A DNA stretch of 57,692 bases from Sclerotinia nivalis (GCA_029531795.1 JAPEIS010000024.1:1-57692); one strand, 5' to 3'; shown: positions 1 to 5,310, numbered from the stretch's first letter. The notes: generated from the sequence alone by a model not told the origin. Program-made: numbers and translations.

Positions 1-134
1 TTATAATAACTTTTTGTTCACGTTATTGTTTTACTTTTATTTCCGGAGGGCGAAGGGGCGAGGAGATTTCTTTTTATTTTTACTTCGTTTTACCTGTTTT
101 AGATTATTTTAGATATCTTTCACTAGAAAACAAA

Positions 135-206
135 GGGGACATAGTTTAACTGGTAAAACTACGATTTTGCATATCGTTATTTCAGGATCGAGTCCTGATG
201 TCTCCA
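135..206 (+). tRNA. trnA: tRNA-Ala (anticodon TGC), copy 1
   Basis: A complete 72-nt cloverleaf can be folded by eye. The acceptor stem is GGGGACA with TGTCTCC, and its third pair is G3-U70, the classic alanine identity element. Positions 8-9 are TA. The D-arm is GTTT/AAAC around a GG-containing loop. The anticodon stem ACGAT/ATCGT is perfect and encloses TTTGCAT, giving anticodon TGC at 168-170 with T before and A after. The T-arm is TCAGG/CCTGA around ATCGAGT and the discriminator base is A. The loop starts ATC where TTC is usual, as in many organelle tRNAs. No CCA is encoded. It would read all GCN codons. The next gene downstream on the same strand is tRNA-Cys. Confidence 0.94.
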
Positions 207-243
207 TTTTTACCTTTATTTTTGGGTAAACTTTTTCCATTTT

Positions 244-266
244 GTTATTTCAGGATCGAGTCCTGA
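244..266 (+). repeat. Duplicated tRNA-Ala T-arm
   Basis: Twenty-three bases starting GTTATTTCAGG are identical to 176-198 inside tRNA-Ala, covering part of the variable loop and the whole T-arm (TCAGG, loop ATCGAGT, CCTGA). The acceptor half is not repeated. The arm can still form its 5-bp hairpin. It is present in every unit, about 68 bases downstream of the original. It could be a remnant of tRNA duplication, a processing signal or a recombination scar. Confidence 0.9.
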
Positions 267-320
267 AATCTTCTTTATTTTTTACCAATCCCCTCCGGGG
301 AAAGAGGGAGGGATAGCCTT

Positions 321-338
321 CCCCTCCTAACCCTCCCC
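321..338 (-). repeat. C-rich tract, possible G-quadruplex on minus strand
   Basis: The + strand reads CCCC-TCC-TAACCC-TCCCC in this copy; internal copies have CCCCTCCC. The complement has four closely spaced G runs. One of five such tracts per unit (others 945-965, 1488-1510, 1801-1821, 4445-4466), all varying in run length between copies. Confidence 0.55.
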
Positions 339-454
339 TGGCGTAACTCCTAATACTTTATACACGTTTTAGTCTTCTTTCCTCGTGGCGTAGCCACGAA
401 ACTATTAAATAGTTTTTTTCACATTAAATTATTTAGCTTTTATTTTCCTGGGGA

Positions 455-523
455 GGGGGAAAGCGAGCATTAGCCACTGTATTTTACACGTAATAGACTT
501 TGACTTCTTTTTAGCTTTCCCCC
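455..523 (+). repeat. Inverted repeat GGGGGAAAGC / GCTTTCCCCC
   Basis: Ten bases at 455-464 are the exact complement of 514-523, separated by 49 bases. The interval resembles a second element at the unit end (4382-4448, GGGGAAAGC / GCTTTCCCC): both contain GCCACT, ATTTT and ACTTTGA in the same order, so the two are diverged copies of one element. Confidence 0.8.
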
Positions 524-758
524 ACTCCCCGAGGCAGGCCCCTGCGGGAATATAGTTTATTTATTTTTACTTTCTCGCCTAGCCCTTAGCCTTATATTTT
601 TGATTAATTTAGCTTTTTATAATTAGATTTATTTTTACACCCGGCTAAGGCTAGACTCGCAGGCACCGAGGGGCGAGGAAACGCGACACTTTTTGAGGTG
701 ATTTTACCTTGGTTTCACTATTTATCCCTTTTTATTTCTAGCTTTTGTATGGCTTTGT

Positions 759-830
759 GGGATATGAGAGTAAATGGTTTTACTGATTGATTGCAGATCA
801 TTTTTTTAGGTTCGATTCCTACATATCTCT
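759..830 (+). tRNA. trnC: tRNA-Cys (anticodon GCA), copy 1
   Basis: A probable cysteine tRNA. The acceptor stem GGGATAT pairs with ATATCTC using one G-T pair and is followed by T, the cysteine discriminator base (U73). The anticodon loop TTGCAGA has GCA at 793-795 with T before it, matching the usual tRNA-Cys loop pattern. The T-arm is TAGG/CCTA around a standard TTCGATT loop. Weak points: position 8 is G and not T, the D-arm is a short AGT/ACT (extendable through an A/T run), the anticodon stem ATTGA/TCATT has a T-T mismatch, and the outer T-stem pair is T-C. This copy is 72 nt because the T run in the variable region has 7 T; copies 2-12 have 8 (73 nt). An organelle tRNA with relaxed pairing, or one that needs editing, fits best; a decayed gene is possible. 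Confidence 0.8.
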
Positions 831-926
831 ACTCCCTTTGTGCTACCGGGAAAGAGCAAAGGGCGAGGGGGCGAGGGAACGCGACAAACTTTTACACTAA
901 ATATACTATTAGATTTTTCCCCCTCA

Positions 927-954
927 GGGAGGGGGGAAAGCCTTCCCCCCTCCC
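927..954 (+). repeat. 12-bp G-rich inverted repeat
   Basis: GGGAGGGGGGAA (927-938) and TTCCCCCCTCCC (943-954) are exact complements around the 4-base loop AGCC. Run lengths change from copy to copy, for example shorter in units 2, 5, 8 and 13. Confidence 0.8.
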
Positions 955-965
955 TTACCCTCCCC
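945..965 (-). repeat. C-rich tract, possible G-quadruplex on minus strand
   Basis: Four C runs (CCCCCC, CCC, CCC, CCCC) separated by T or TTA. It overlaps the right arm of the 12-bp inverted repeat. The last run varies from CCCC to CCCCCC between copies. Confidence 0.5.
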
Positions 966-1003
966 GGGACAATACCTAAACTAGAGTTCACGTATCAGTC
1001 TTG

Positions 1004-1024
1004 CCTCGTGGCGTAGCCACGAGG
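1004..1024 (+). repeat. Palindrome CCTCGTGGC-GTA-GCCACGAGG
   Basis: Perfect 9-bp inverted repeat with a 3-base GTA loop. The same element sits at 381-399 (damaged in this copy, intact in internal copies) and, in the opposite orientation with a TAC loop, at about 1660-1679. Confidence 0.9.
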
Positions 1025-1065
1025 CGTATTATAATAACTTTTGTTTTCGTACTAGTTTAACTTCC

Positions 1066-1089
1066 GGAGGAGGAGGAGAACTCCTCCCC
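1066..1089 (+). repeat. GGAGG..CTCCTCCCC palindrome, member a
   Basis: First of five related palindromes in the spacer. The right arm CTCCTCCCC is constant; the left arm varies in AGG number between units: GGAGGAGGAGGAG in 1, 4, 5, 12 and 13, GGAGGGGAGGAGGAG in 2 and 7-11, GGAGGGGAGGAG in 3. A second short palindrome (GCAGG-TC-CCTGC) follows directly. Confidence 0.85.
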
Positions 1090-1245
1090 GAGGCAGGTCC
1101 CTGCGGGTACTACAATTAGGTATCATGACACTTTTACCCGTAGGGTACTACACTTGTTTTTGTAGTTAATAACTTTAGTCGCGTTTCCTTAATAAAGACT
1201 AGAAATTTAGGTAACGCTACTTATCTTTACAGGAAACGCGACACC

Positions 1246-1271
1246 GGAGGGGAGGAGGAGAACTCCTCCCC
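1246..1271 (+). repeat. GGAGG..CTCCTCCCC palindrome, member b
   Basis: GGGGAGGAG and CTCCTCCCC are exact complements around loop GAGAA. It lies just after an AGGAAACGCGACACC motif. Unchanged in copies 1-12; shortened in copy 13. Confidence 0.85.
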
Positions 1272-1328
1272 GAACACAGGCGTATTATCTTAACTTTTTA
1301 TTTAGGTTGTAGTTTATTCAATATTTTC

Positions 1329-1354
1329 GGAGGGGCGGAGGAGAACTCCTCCCC
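1329..1354 (+). repeat. GGAGG..CTCCTCCCC palindrome, member c
   Basis: The left arm reads GGAGGGGCGGAG, one C different from the other members, and pairs with CTCCTCCCC less completely. It is the same in all copies. Confidence 0.85.
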
Positions 1355-1409
1355 AACGAACACCTGACGTAATACAATAACTTTGAGGGCTCGTACTAGT
1401 TTATTTTAC

Positions 1410-1435
1410 GGAGGGGAGGAGGAGAACTCCTCCCC
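1410..1435 (+). repeat. GGAGG..CTCCTCCCC palindrome, member d
   Basis: Same arms and GAGAA loop as member b, followed by GGAAC. Present in all copies, with one extra G in unit 12. Confidence 0.85.
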
Positions 1436-1487
1436 GGAACAATTTAATACGTAATTTAATTATTCTTTGAAATTTCTTATTTTACAT

Positions 1488-1522
1488 CCCCCCCCTCCCT
1501 AACCCTCCCCTCCAGGGGAGGG
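1488..1522 (+). repeat. C-rich tract and CCCTCCCC-TCCA-GGGGAGGG hairpin
   Basis: An 8-bp exact inverted repeat (1503-1510 with 1515-1522) around TCCA, preceded by a C run whose length and composition change most between copies (here CCCCCCCC, CCCAACCC in unit 2, CCCTGCCC in unit 4, shorter in 3 and 13). The minus strand has G-quadruplex potential. Confidence 0.75.
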
Positions 1523-1659
1523 AACCTAACAAAAGTTGACACGTTAGAAACTTGTAGTTGTATTAACACTTCCTAATCCGGAGGATAAGGGGCGAGGAAT
1601 CGCGACCCTAGGCGTAATACCTAGAGCTTTTGTACACGTACTAATTTAACTTTTATTAC

Positions 1660-1679
1660 CCCGTGGCTACGCCACGAGG
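1660..1679 (-). repeat. GTGGC palindrome, inverted orientation
   Basis: CGTGGC-TAC-GCCACG core with flanking CC and AGG. The TAC loop shows it is the reverse of the element at 1004-1024. Confidence 0.85.
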
Positions 1680-1718
1680 CTATTATCTTTTTGAAGTAAT
1701 TTAGCTAACGCGACTATA

Positions 1719-1772
1719 TTCCCACCACTAACTATTTTTAATTGGACATAAGGACATCGTTTGTGGTGGGAA
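1719..1772 (+). repeat. 10-bp long-range inverted repeat, possible small structured RNA
   Basis: TTCCCACCAC (1719-1728) is the exact complement of GTGGTGGGAA (1763-1772); the 34 bases between are AT-rich and the same in every copy. Unlike the palindrome families it is single-copy per unit and has an ordinary base mix, so an unrecognised small RNA or rRNA piece is possible. I cannot name it. Confidence 0.6.
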
Positions 1773-1800
1773 TTTGAAGATATCGAGTATTTTTTCTTAC

Positions 1801-1833
1801 CCCCCCTCCCCGGCCCTCCCCTCCAGGGGAGGG
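1801..1833 (+). repeat. C-rich tract and second CCCTCCCC/GGGGAGGG hairpin
   Basis: CCCTCCCC (1814-1821), loop TCCA, GGGGAGGG (1826-1833). Most other copies read CCCTCCCCCC-TGGGGAGGG, so the loop is not constant. Confidence 0.7.
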
Positions 1834-1970
1834 AGATTCGTATTATAAATACATTAGATAATACCACCTATTTCTTATAATCCGGAGGGGCGAGGGAGGG
1901 CAGGTACCCCCGAGGGGCGAGGTAACGCGACAGGAGGGCTAGGAAACGGCAGGACACCCCTCCCCTTTGG

Positions 1971-2003
1971 GGTAGGGGAATAAGGAGAGCTTATTCCCTT
2001 ACC
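1971..2003 (+). repeat. 14-bp stem-loop
   Basis: GGTAGGGGAATAAG (1971-1984) pairs with CTTATTCCCTTACC (1990-2003) with one G-T pair around loop GAGAG. The strongest local hairpin in the unit and unchanged in all copies. Could mark RNA processing or termination ahead of the rRNA block. Confidence 0.85.
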
Positions 2004-2063
2004 AGAACCCGAGGGGCGAAGGGGCGACAGGAGGGCAGGAGACGCACGTGAAAAGGCAGGATC

Positions 2064-2082
2064 CCCGGGGCTACACCCCGGG
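2064..2082 (+). repeat. CCCGGGG-CTACA-CCCCGGG hairpin
   Basis: Exact 7-bp stem. Units 4 and 13 share a variant right arm (CCCCCGGCCCC) that breaks the pairing. Confidence 0.85.
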
Positions 2083-2144
2083 CCCAGGATACGCGACAGG
2101 AGGGCAGGTCCCTGCGGGAATTTAATTTAGGTAACGCGACACCC

Positions 2145-2170
2145 GGAGGGGAGGAGGAGAACTCCTCCCC
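2145..2170 (+). repeat. GGAGG..CTCCTCCCC palindrome, member e
   Basis: Last of the five palindromes, about 100 bases upstream of the first rRNA-like motif. Shorter left arms (GGAGGGGAGGAG) occur in units 2, 4, 10, 11 and 13. Confidence 0.85.
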
Positions 2171-2267
2171 CAATCCGAGGGGCGAAGGGGCGAGGATTTA
2201 ACTAATTTTTGATTTCGTTGACACATCTAAGACTAGTTAAAATATTTTTACACATTTTAACACTCGG

Positions 2268-2400
2268 ACGAAATCTTTTAACAACGAGAGGTATTTGGGC
2301 TTATTTCTCATTGCAAATCCTTCTGCTTACGGTCGATGCTTTTGCCTAACAGGCACGGCAGAAAGCTACTCCTTTATGGGGGCAAGCAGGATTCGCCACC
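2268..2400 (+). rRNA. LSU rRNA domain VI-like segment, copy 1
   Basis: ACGAGAGG at 2284-2291 matches the universal sarcin-ricin loop core. About 60 bases on, TGCC, GGCACGGC (2352-2359) and AGCTA (2364-2368) follow in the order and spacing of LSU helices 96-97, where bacteria have TGCC, GGCACTGCC and GTAGCTA. Both signals together suggest the 3' domain of the large-subunit rRNA. It lies upstream of the SSU-like core, so it is out of order relative to the LSU segment at 3919-4214. Ends are guesses. An SSU helix 15 reading of ACTCC and GGCAAGCAG (2367-2389) competes with this and cannot be excluded by eye. Confidence 0.45.
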
Positions 2401-3119
2401 GCCAGGTTTTATTAGTAAGCAGATTTGTTTTTCTCTTACCACAACTCTTAGGTGTTGTTTATGGATTTAAGTATGACGGCCATACCTTATACCTTTGGGA
2501 TTTTATTTCAATTGGTATTCGCCTCTGATTCGACTTCAGAAAATCCTCGTCTTAAGACTGCTCTTTATAACTAGAGGCAAATAGTATCGTCTCTAGTTAT
2601 CCTCATCCTTAGCGTACTCTTATTACAAGATTATACTAGATCTTTAGATAGCAACGTTTGAGCGGAGTAGCCTATAGTTTTATATCAAAATAATCGATAT
2701 AGTTTTGATCGTTTGTCTCCTAAGAAAAAAGGAACATCTTCTTTTCCCCTATTATTTGGAGTCTTAGTTCTTAGATATGTGTTAAGTTATCTGGAGATCT
2801 TTGTCTAATTTAAATAGAGCCTTATGTTAAGGTCATGCTGGACTTTATTGCCAGTTTCGATAATAGTTTTAAGAAGCCTTTCTATTGGGAGTGCAGATTT
2901 GTTTTGTTTTAGGCGCATATTTGTAGCCTTCTGCCTAATCTCCCTTAAGGGTCTTGGTCGGTTTGCCTAGGCTTGTTTGTACCGGTTAAAGAATTTTTTA
3001 GGATTTCTCTTTTAATGATTACTTTGTTGAAACCTAGTTATGGGCCCCGCCACATTTCTAGATGGATGCACTGTATTAGACCTTGGTAGGGTCTCTTGCT
3101 TTAATTGAGAATTTTTAGA
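2401..3119 (+). rRNA. Unassigned part of the rRNA block
   Basis: About 720 bases, identical in all internal copies, with no sustained open frame on either strand and none of the GC palindromes that fill the spacers, which suggests structural RNA. I cannot align it firmly. It may contain the SSU 5' domain; GGGCCCCGCC near 3043 with GGATGCA near 3063 vaguely recalls the helix 18 region but lacks the canonical 530-loop sequence. Confidence 0.4.
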
Positions 3120-3918
3120 TGTCTTTTTCTTTCTTCGTTTGGAGGTATTTACAAGCTGAAGTTATCCGTAGATGAGTCTTTAAACCTCTTCACCGGGGGG
3201 AAAGAGCTTTGGGTTATTTTTATTTCCTTTGGGCGTCTAACGACAAAACAAACTCTGCATTGTACAAAAGATCTATTGTAATAAGCTCTAAACATAATTA
3301 AAAGAAATATAACACAACACGAGATGTAAGCGAAATAACTGGAAGATAGGAGTGGGGGTACATAAATTCTATTAGATACTAGGATTTTTGTATGCCATCG
3401 GCTGTTTTGTCAATGATATAAAGAACTGAATTTTATATCAGAACGGGGAAAGAAAATTGGTAATAGCTTGACCTAATAGTTAAGATTAAGCTTTTACCTT
3501 TAACTAATAACGTTAGCCACTATGTTAGCTGGAACCTAACGCGGATTTATTCGACCTTTATGTAATAGTAAATTGGTAGTGTTTTCCGTCATCAACCATT
3601 TTATGGCCTTGTAAACAAGGCTGTCTGAAGTAGTGATTCGTGGAGTTATCGGTAGAAAGAGGCGGGGCTTCTACCTTATTTTAATTTTTGTAAAACCACA
3701 TGAAAAGAGTGGGTTAGAGCTTTATGGAGCAGGCCAGAAACCTATACCATAAGTAAGTAAGGGTTGTTAGCCCATGTACCTATTTGTGTGATCTAAACAG
3801 CCACTTTATGGTCACACATCTGTACTGGCAAATATCGAGCTTTACAAAGGAGTATACAATACTCGCCATCCTTAGTTGAAAGGTCCTAGATGTCGCTAAG
3901 ATGGTATATTTGAACGAG
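3120..3918 (+). rRNA. rrs-like: SSU rRNA-like core (central and 3' domains), copy 1
   Basis: A collinear series of small-subunit motifs can be read. GGAGG (3141), CAAGC (3152), GTTATCCG (3161-3168) and TTTAAA (3179) follow the pattern just 3' of helix 18. GCGAAAT (3330) and GGAAGATAGG match helix 23 and the 690 loop. ATTAGATAC (3371-3379) is the 790 loop of helix 24. GGAACCTAACGCG (3531) and TCGACC (3551) match helices 26-27. GGCTGTC (3619) resembles helices 34-35. GTATACAATACTCGCC (3852) is a diverged form of the helix 44 decoding sequence, and GTCGCTAAGATGGTA (3892) resembles the conserved run before helix 45. Helix 44 looks very short and no anti-Shine-Dalgarno tail is seen. It would form the platform and decoding site of an organelle ribosome. 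Divergence and shortness fit a mitochondrion. Ends are approximate. Confidence 0.75.
3651..3675 (+). other. SSU hairpin with GAGGCGGGGC apical loop
   Basis: GGTAGAA (3651-3657) pairs perfectly with TTCTACC (3669-3675) around an 11-base loop containing GAGGCGGGGC (3659-3668). The same ten bases sit in the large loop of the tRNA-like element at 4251-4260. Confidence 0.8.
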
Positions 3919-4214
3919 TTTAGTGTTAACAACTACGGTACTTATGACGAAAGACAAGAGACAGGGGCGGACGAAGTGGCCCTTGGTTAATTTAAAGATG
4001 CTTTATTAGATAAACGAAAATTGGAGACCCTTTCTCTTTGGAGATCCTCCAGTAAAATTAACAACGAGACTGGGGGTACCCTTTTCTAATAGAGTTACCT
4101 ACTTCTTTAATTTATCCTAATCTCAGATAAGGTTTCCCTTACAATAGATTGGTTAGGCAATTGGCATTCAATATTTTTATCTTTGCTATAAAGTGCTATA
4201 ATACTATATAGCAC
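3919..4214 (+). rRNA. rrl-like: LSU rRNA domain IV-V-like segment, copy 1
   Basis: ACTACGGTACTTATGACGAA (3932-3951) with GACGAAGTGGC (3970-3980) follows the order of helices 69-71, where bacteria read ACTATAACGGTCCTAAGG, GCGAAA and GCACGAATGGC. GACTGGGG (4068-4075) is the P-loop of helix 80, which binds the CCA end of P-site tRNA; CTAATAGAGTTACC (4086) follows it as CTAAAGAGTAACGG does in bacteria. GGTTAGGCAATTGGCAT (4151-4167) matches helices 81-82. An 8-bp hairpin (GTGCTATA 4193-4200, TATAGCAC 4207-4214) closes the segment. It starts about a dozen bases after the last SSU motif, so processing must separate them. The peptidyl-transferase helices 89-93 do not follow. Confidence 0.68.
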
Positions 4215-4217
4215 CAA

Positions 4218-4304
4218 AGAGGTTTCGAGTGAAAGAAACTTACATCTATTGAGGCGGGGCATTAGATGTTTACTTTTCTGTAGGTGCGACTCCTACTACC
4301 TCTA
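4218..4304 (+). tRNA. tRNA-like cloverleaf with 14-base anticodon loop, copy 1
   Basis: Eighty-seven bases fold as a tRNA in outline. AGAGGT pairs with ACCTCT and A follows as discriminator. GTAGG/CCTAC forms a perfect T-stem directly against the acceptor strand, with loop TGCGACT (G where T55 is expected). A short AGT/ACT can serve as D-stem, without a GG in its loop. CATCTA/TAGATG forms a perfect anticodon stem, but its loop is 14 bases (4249-4262) and contains GAGGCGGGGC, so no anticodon can be assigned; the variable region is 11 bases. Options are a tRNA with a loop insertion, a pseudo-tRNA, or the 3' end of the LSU segment, since GAGTGAAAGAAACTTA (4227-4242) also recalls LSU helix 88. 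Confidence 0.4.
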
Positions 4305-4611
4305 ATATGTTTTATTTAACTTATATTTTTTATTTTTAGTCTAAATATCATTAGTTTTTCAATCTTTTTTCTCCCTGGGAAGGGGAAAGCAAGGTAACGC
4401 CACTAGATTTTTTACGTTTTACACTTTGATTCTTTTTGAGCTTTCCCCCTCCATACCCTCCCCCCCGGAGGCGTATTATAATAACTTTTTGTTCACGTTA
4501 TTGTTTTACTTTTATTTCCGGAGGGGCGAAGGGGCGAGGGAGATTTCTTTTTATTTTTACTTCGTTTTACCTGTTTTAGATTATTTTAGATATCTTTCAC
4601 TAGAAAACAAA
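4305..4611 (+). other. Spacer joining unit 1 to unit 2
   Basis: No gene. AT-rich start, then the inverted repeat GGGGAAAGC / GCTTTCCCC (4382-4448), a C-rich tract (4445-4466) whose last C run ranges from about 6 to 13 between copies, and a GGAGGGGCGAAGGGGCGAGG motif shortly upstream of the next tRNA-Ala. Confidence 0.75.
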
Positions 4612-4683
4612 GGGGACATAGTTTAACTGGTAAAACTACGATTTTGCATATCGTTATTTCAGGATCGAGTCCTGATGTCTCCA
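4612..4683 (+). tRNA. trnA: tRNA-Ala (TGC), copy 2
   Basis: Same 72 bases as copy 1; anticodon at 4645-4647. Confidence 0.94.
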
Positions 4684-5237
4684 TTTTTTTACCTTTATTT
4701 TTGGGTAAACTTTTTCCATTTTGTTATTTCAGGATCGAGTCCTGAAATCTTCTTTATTTTTACCAATCCCCTCCGGGGAAGAGGGAGGGGATAGCCTTCC
4801 CCTCCCTAACCCTCCCCTGGCGTAACTCCTAATACTTTATACACGTTTTAGTCTTCTTTCCTCGTGGCGTAGCCACGAGGCTATTAAATAGTTTTTTTCA
4901 CATTAAATTATTTAGCTTTTATTTTCCTGGGGAGGGGGAAAGCGAGCATTAGCCACTGTATTTTACACGTAATAGACTTTGACTTCTTTTTAGCTTTCCC
5001 CCACTCCCCGAGGCAGGCCCCTGCGGGAATATAGTTTATTTATTTTTACTTTCTCGCCTAGCCCTTAGCCTTATATTTTTGATTAATTTAGCTTTTTATA
5101 ATTAGATTTATTTTTACACCCGGCTAAGGCTAGACTCGCAGGCACCGAGGGGCGAGGAAACGCGACACTTTTTGAGGTGATTTTACCTTGGTTTCACTAT
5201 TTATCCCTTTTTATTTCTAGCTTTTGTATGGCTTTGT

Positions 5238-5310
5238 GGGATATGAGAGTAAATGGTTTTACTGATTGATTGCAGATCATTTTTTTTAGGTTCGATTCCT
5301 ACATATCTCT
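5238..5310 (+). tRNA. trnC: tRNA-Cys (GCA), copy 2
   Basis: 73 nt with the 8-T run found in copies 2-12; anticodon at 5272-5274. Confidence 0.8.

Larger units (their letters stand above)
207..758 (+). other. Spacer between tRNA-Ala and tRNA-Cys
   Basis: No gene is seen. It holds a second copy of the tRNA-Ala T-arm (244-266), a C-rich tract (321-338), a GTGGC palindrome (381-399), a long-range inverted repeat (455-464 with 514-523), a CCTGC palindrome around 529-548 and one member of the GGCGAGGNAACGCGAC motif family (670-689), in an otherwise AT-rich, T-rich background. Confidence 0.8.
831..2200 (+). other. Long palindrome-rich spacer upstream of the rRNA block
   Basis: No gene is supported on either strand. 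About 1.4 kb is packed with GC-rich inverted repeats in AT-rich DNA: five GGAGGGG..CTCCTCCCC palindromes, two GTGGC palindromes in opposite orientation, a 12-bp G/C inverted repeat, two CCCTCCCC/GGGGAGGG hairpins, a 14-bp stem-loop, a CCCGGGG hairpin and at least five copies of a GCGAGGNAACGCGAC-type motif (near 876, 1232, 1591, 1920, 2131). A promoter or origin could be here but I recognise none. Confidence 0.8.
1..4475 (+). repeat. Array unit 1 (reference copy)
   Basis: 4475 bases. It differs from internal copies by shorter G runs before tRNA-Ala (offset 134 instead of 136), by a degraded palindrome at 381-399 ('cacgaaac' where the others read 'cacgaggc'), by a missing A near 1155 and by a 7-T run in tRNA-Cys where copies 2-12 have 8. 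Confidence 0.95.

Noticed and set aside
135..206. Plastid trnI-trnA spacer of an rrn operon
   Set aside because: tRNA-Ala(UGC) fits, but there is no trnI, and the tRNA sequence and the rRNA order do not match the plastid operon.
1004..2170. CRISPR array
   Set aside because: The repeats are of several types, unevenly spaced, and the intervals are the same in every unit; there are no unique spacers and no cas genes.
2367..2389. SSU helix 15 motif (ACTCC..GGCAAGCAG)
   Set aside because: It resembles ACTCCTACGGGAGGCAGCAG, but the preceding sarcin-ricin-like and helix 97-like motifs favour LSU domain VI. Kept only as an alternative.
2295..2528. 77-codon open frame starting TTG, present in 12 copies
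   Set aside because: It lies across the LSU domain VI-like sequence, begins with a non-ATG codon, has no ribosome-binding or family signal, and its conservation follows from the near identity of all copies. It is broken in copy 13.
3766..3787. LSU helix 90-like run (AAGGGTTGTTAGCCCATGTA)
   Set aside because: It recalls AAGGGT..TGTTCGCC in LSU domain V, but it sits inside the collinear SSU series and no neighbouring LSU helix is found.
3885..3915. LSU peptidyl-transferase motif (CCTAGATGTCGCTAAGATGG like CCTCGATGTCGGCTCATC)
   Set aside because: The match is short, and the site follows the SSU decoding motif at the right distance for the helix 44-45 region, so the SSU reading is preferred.
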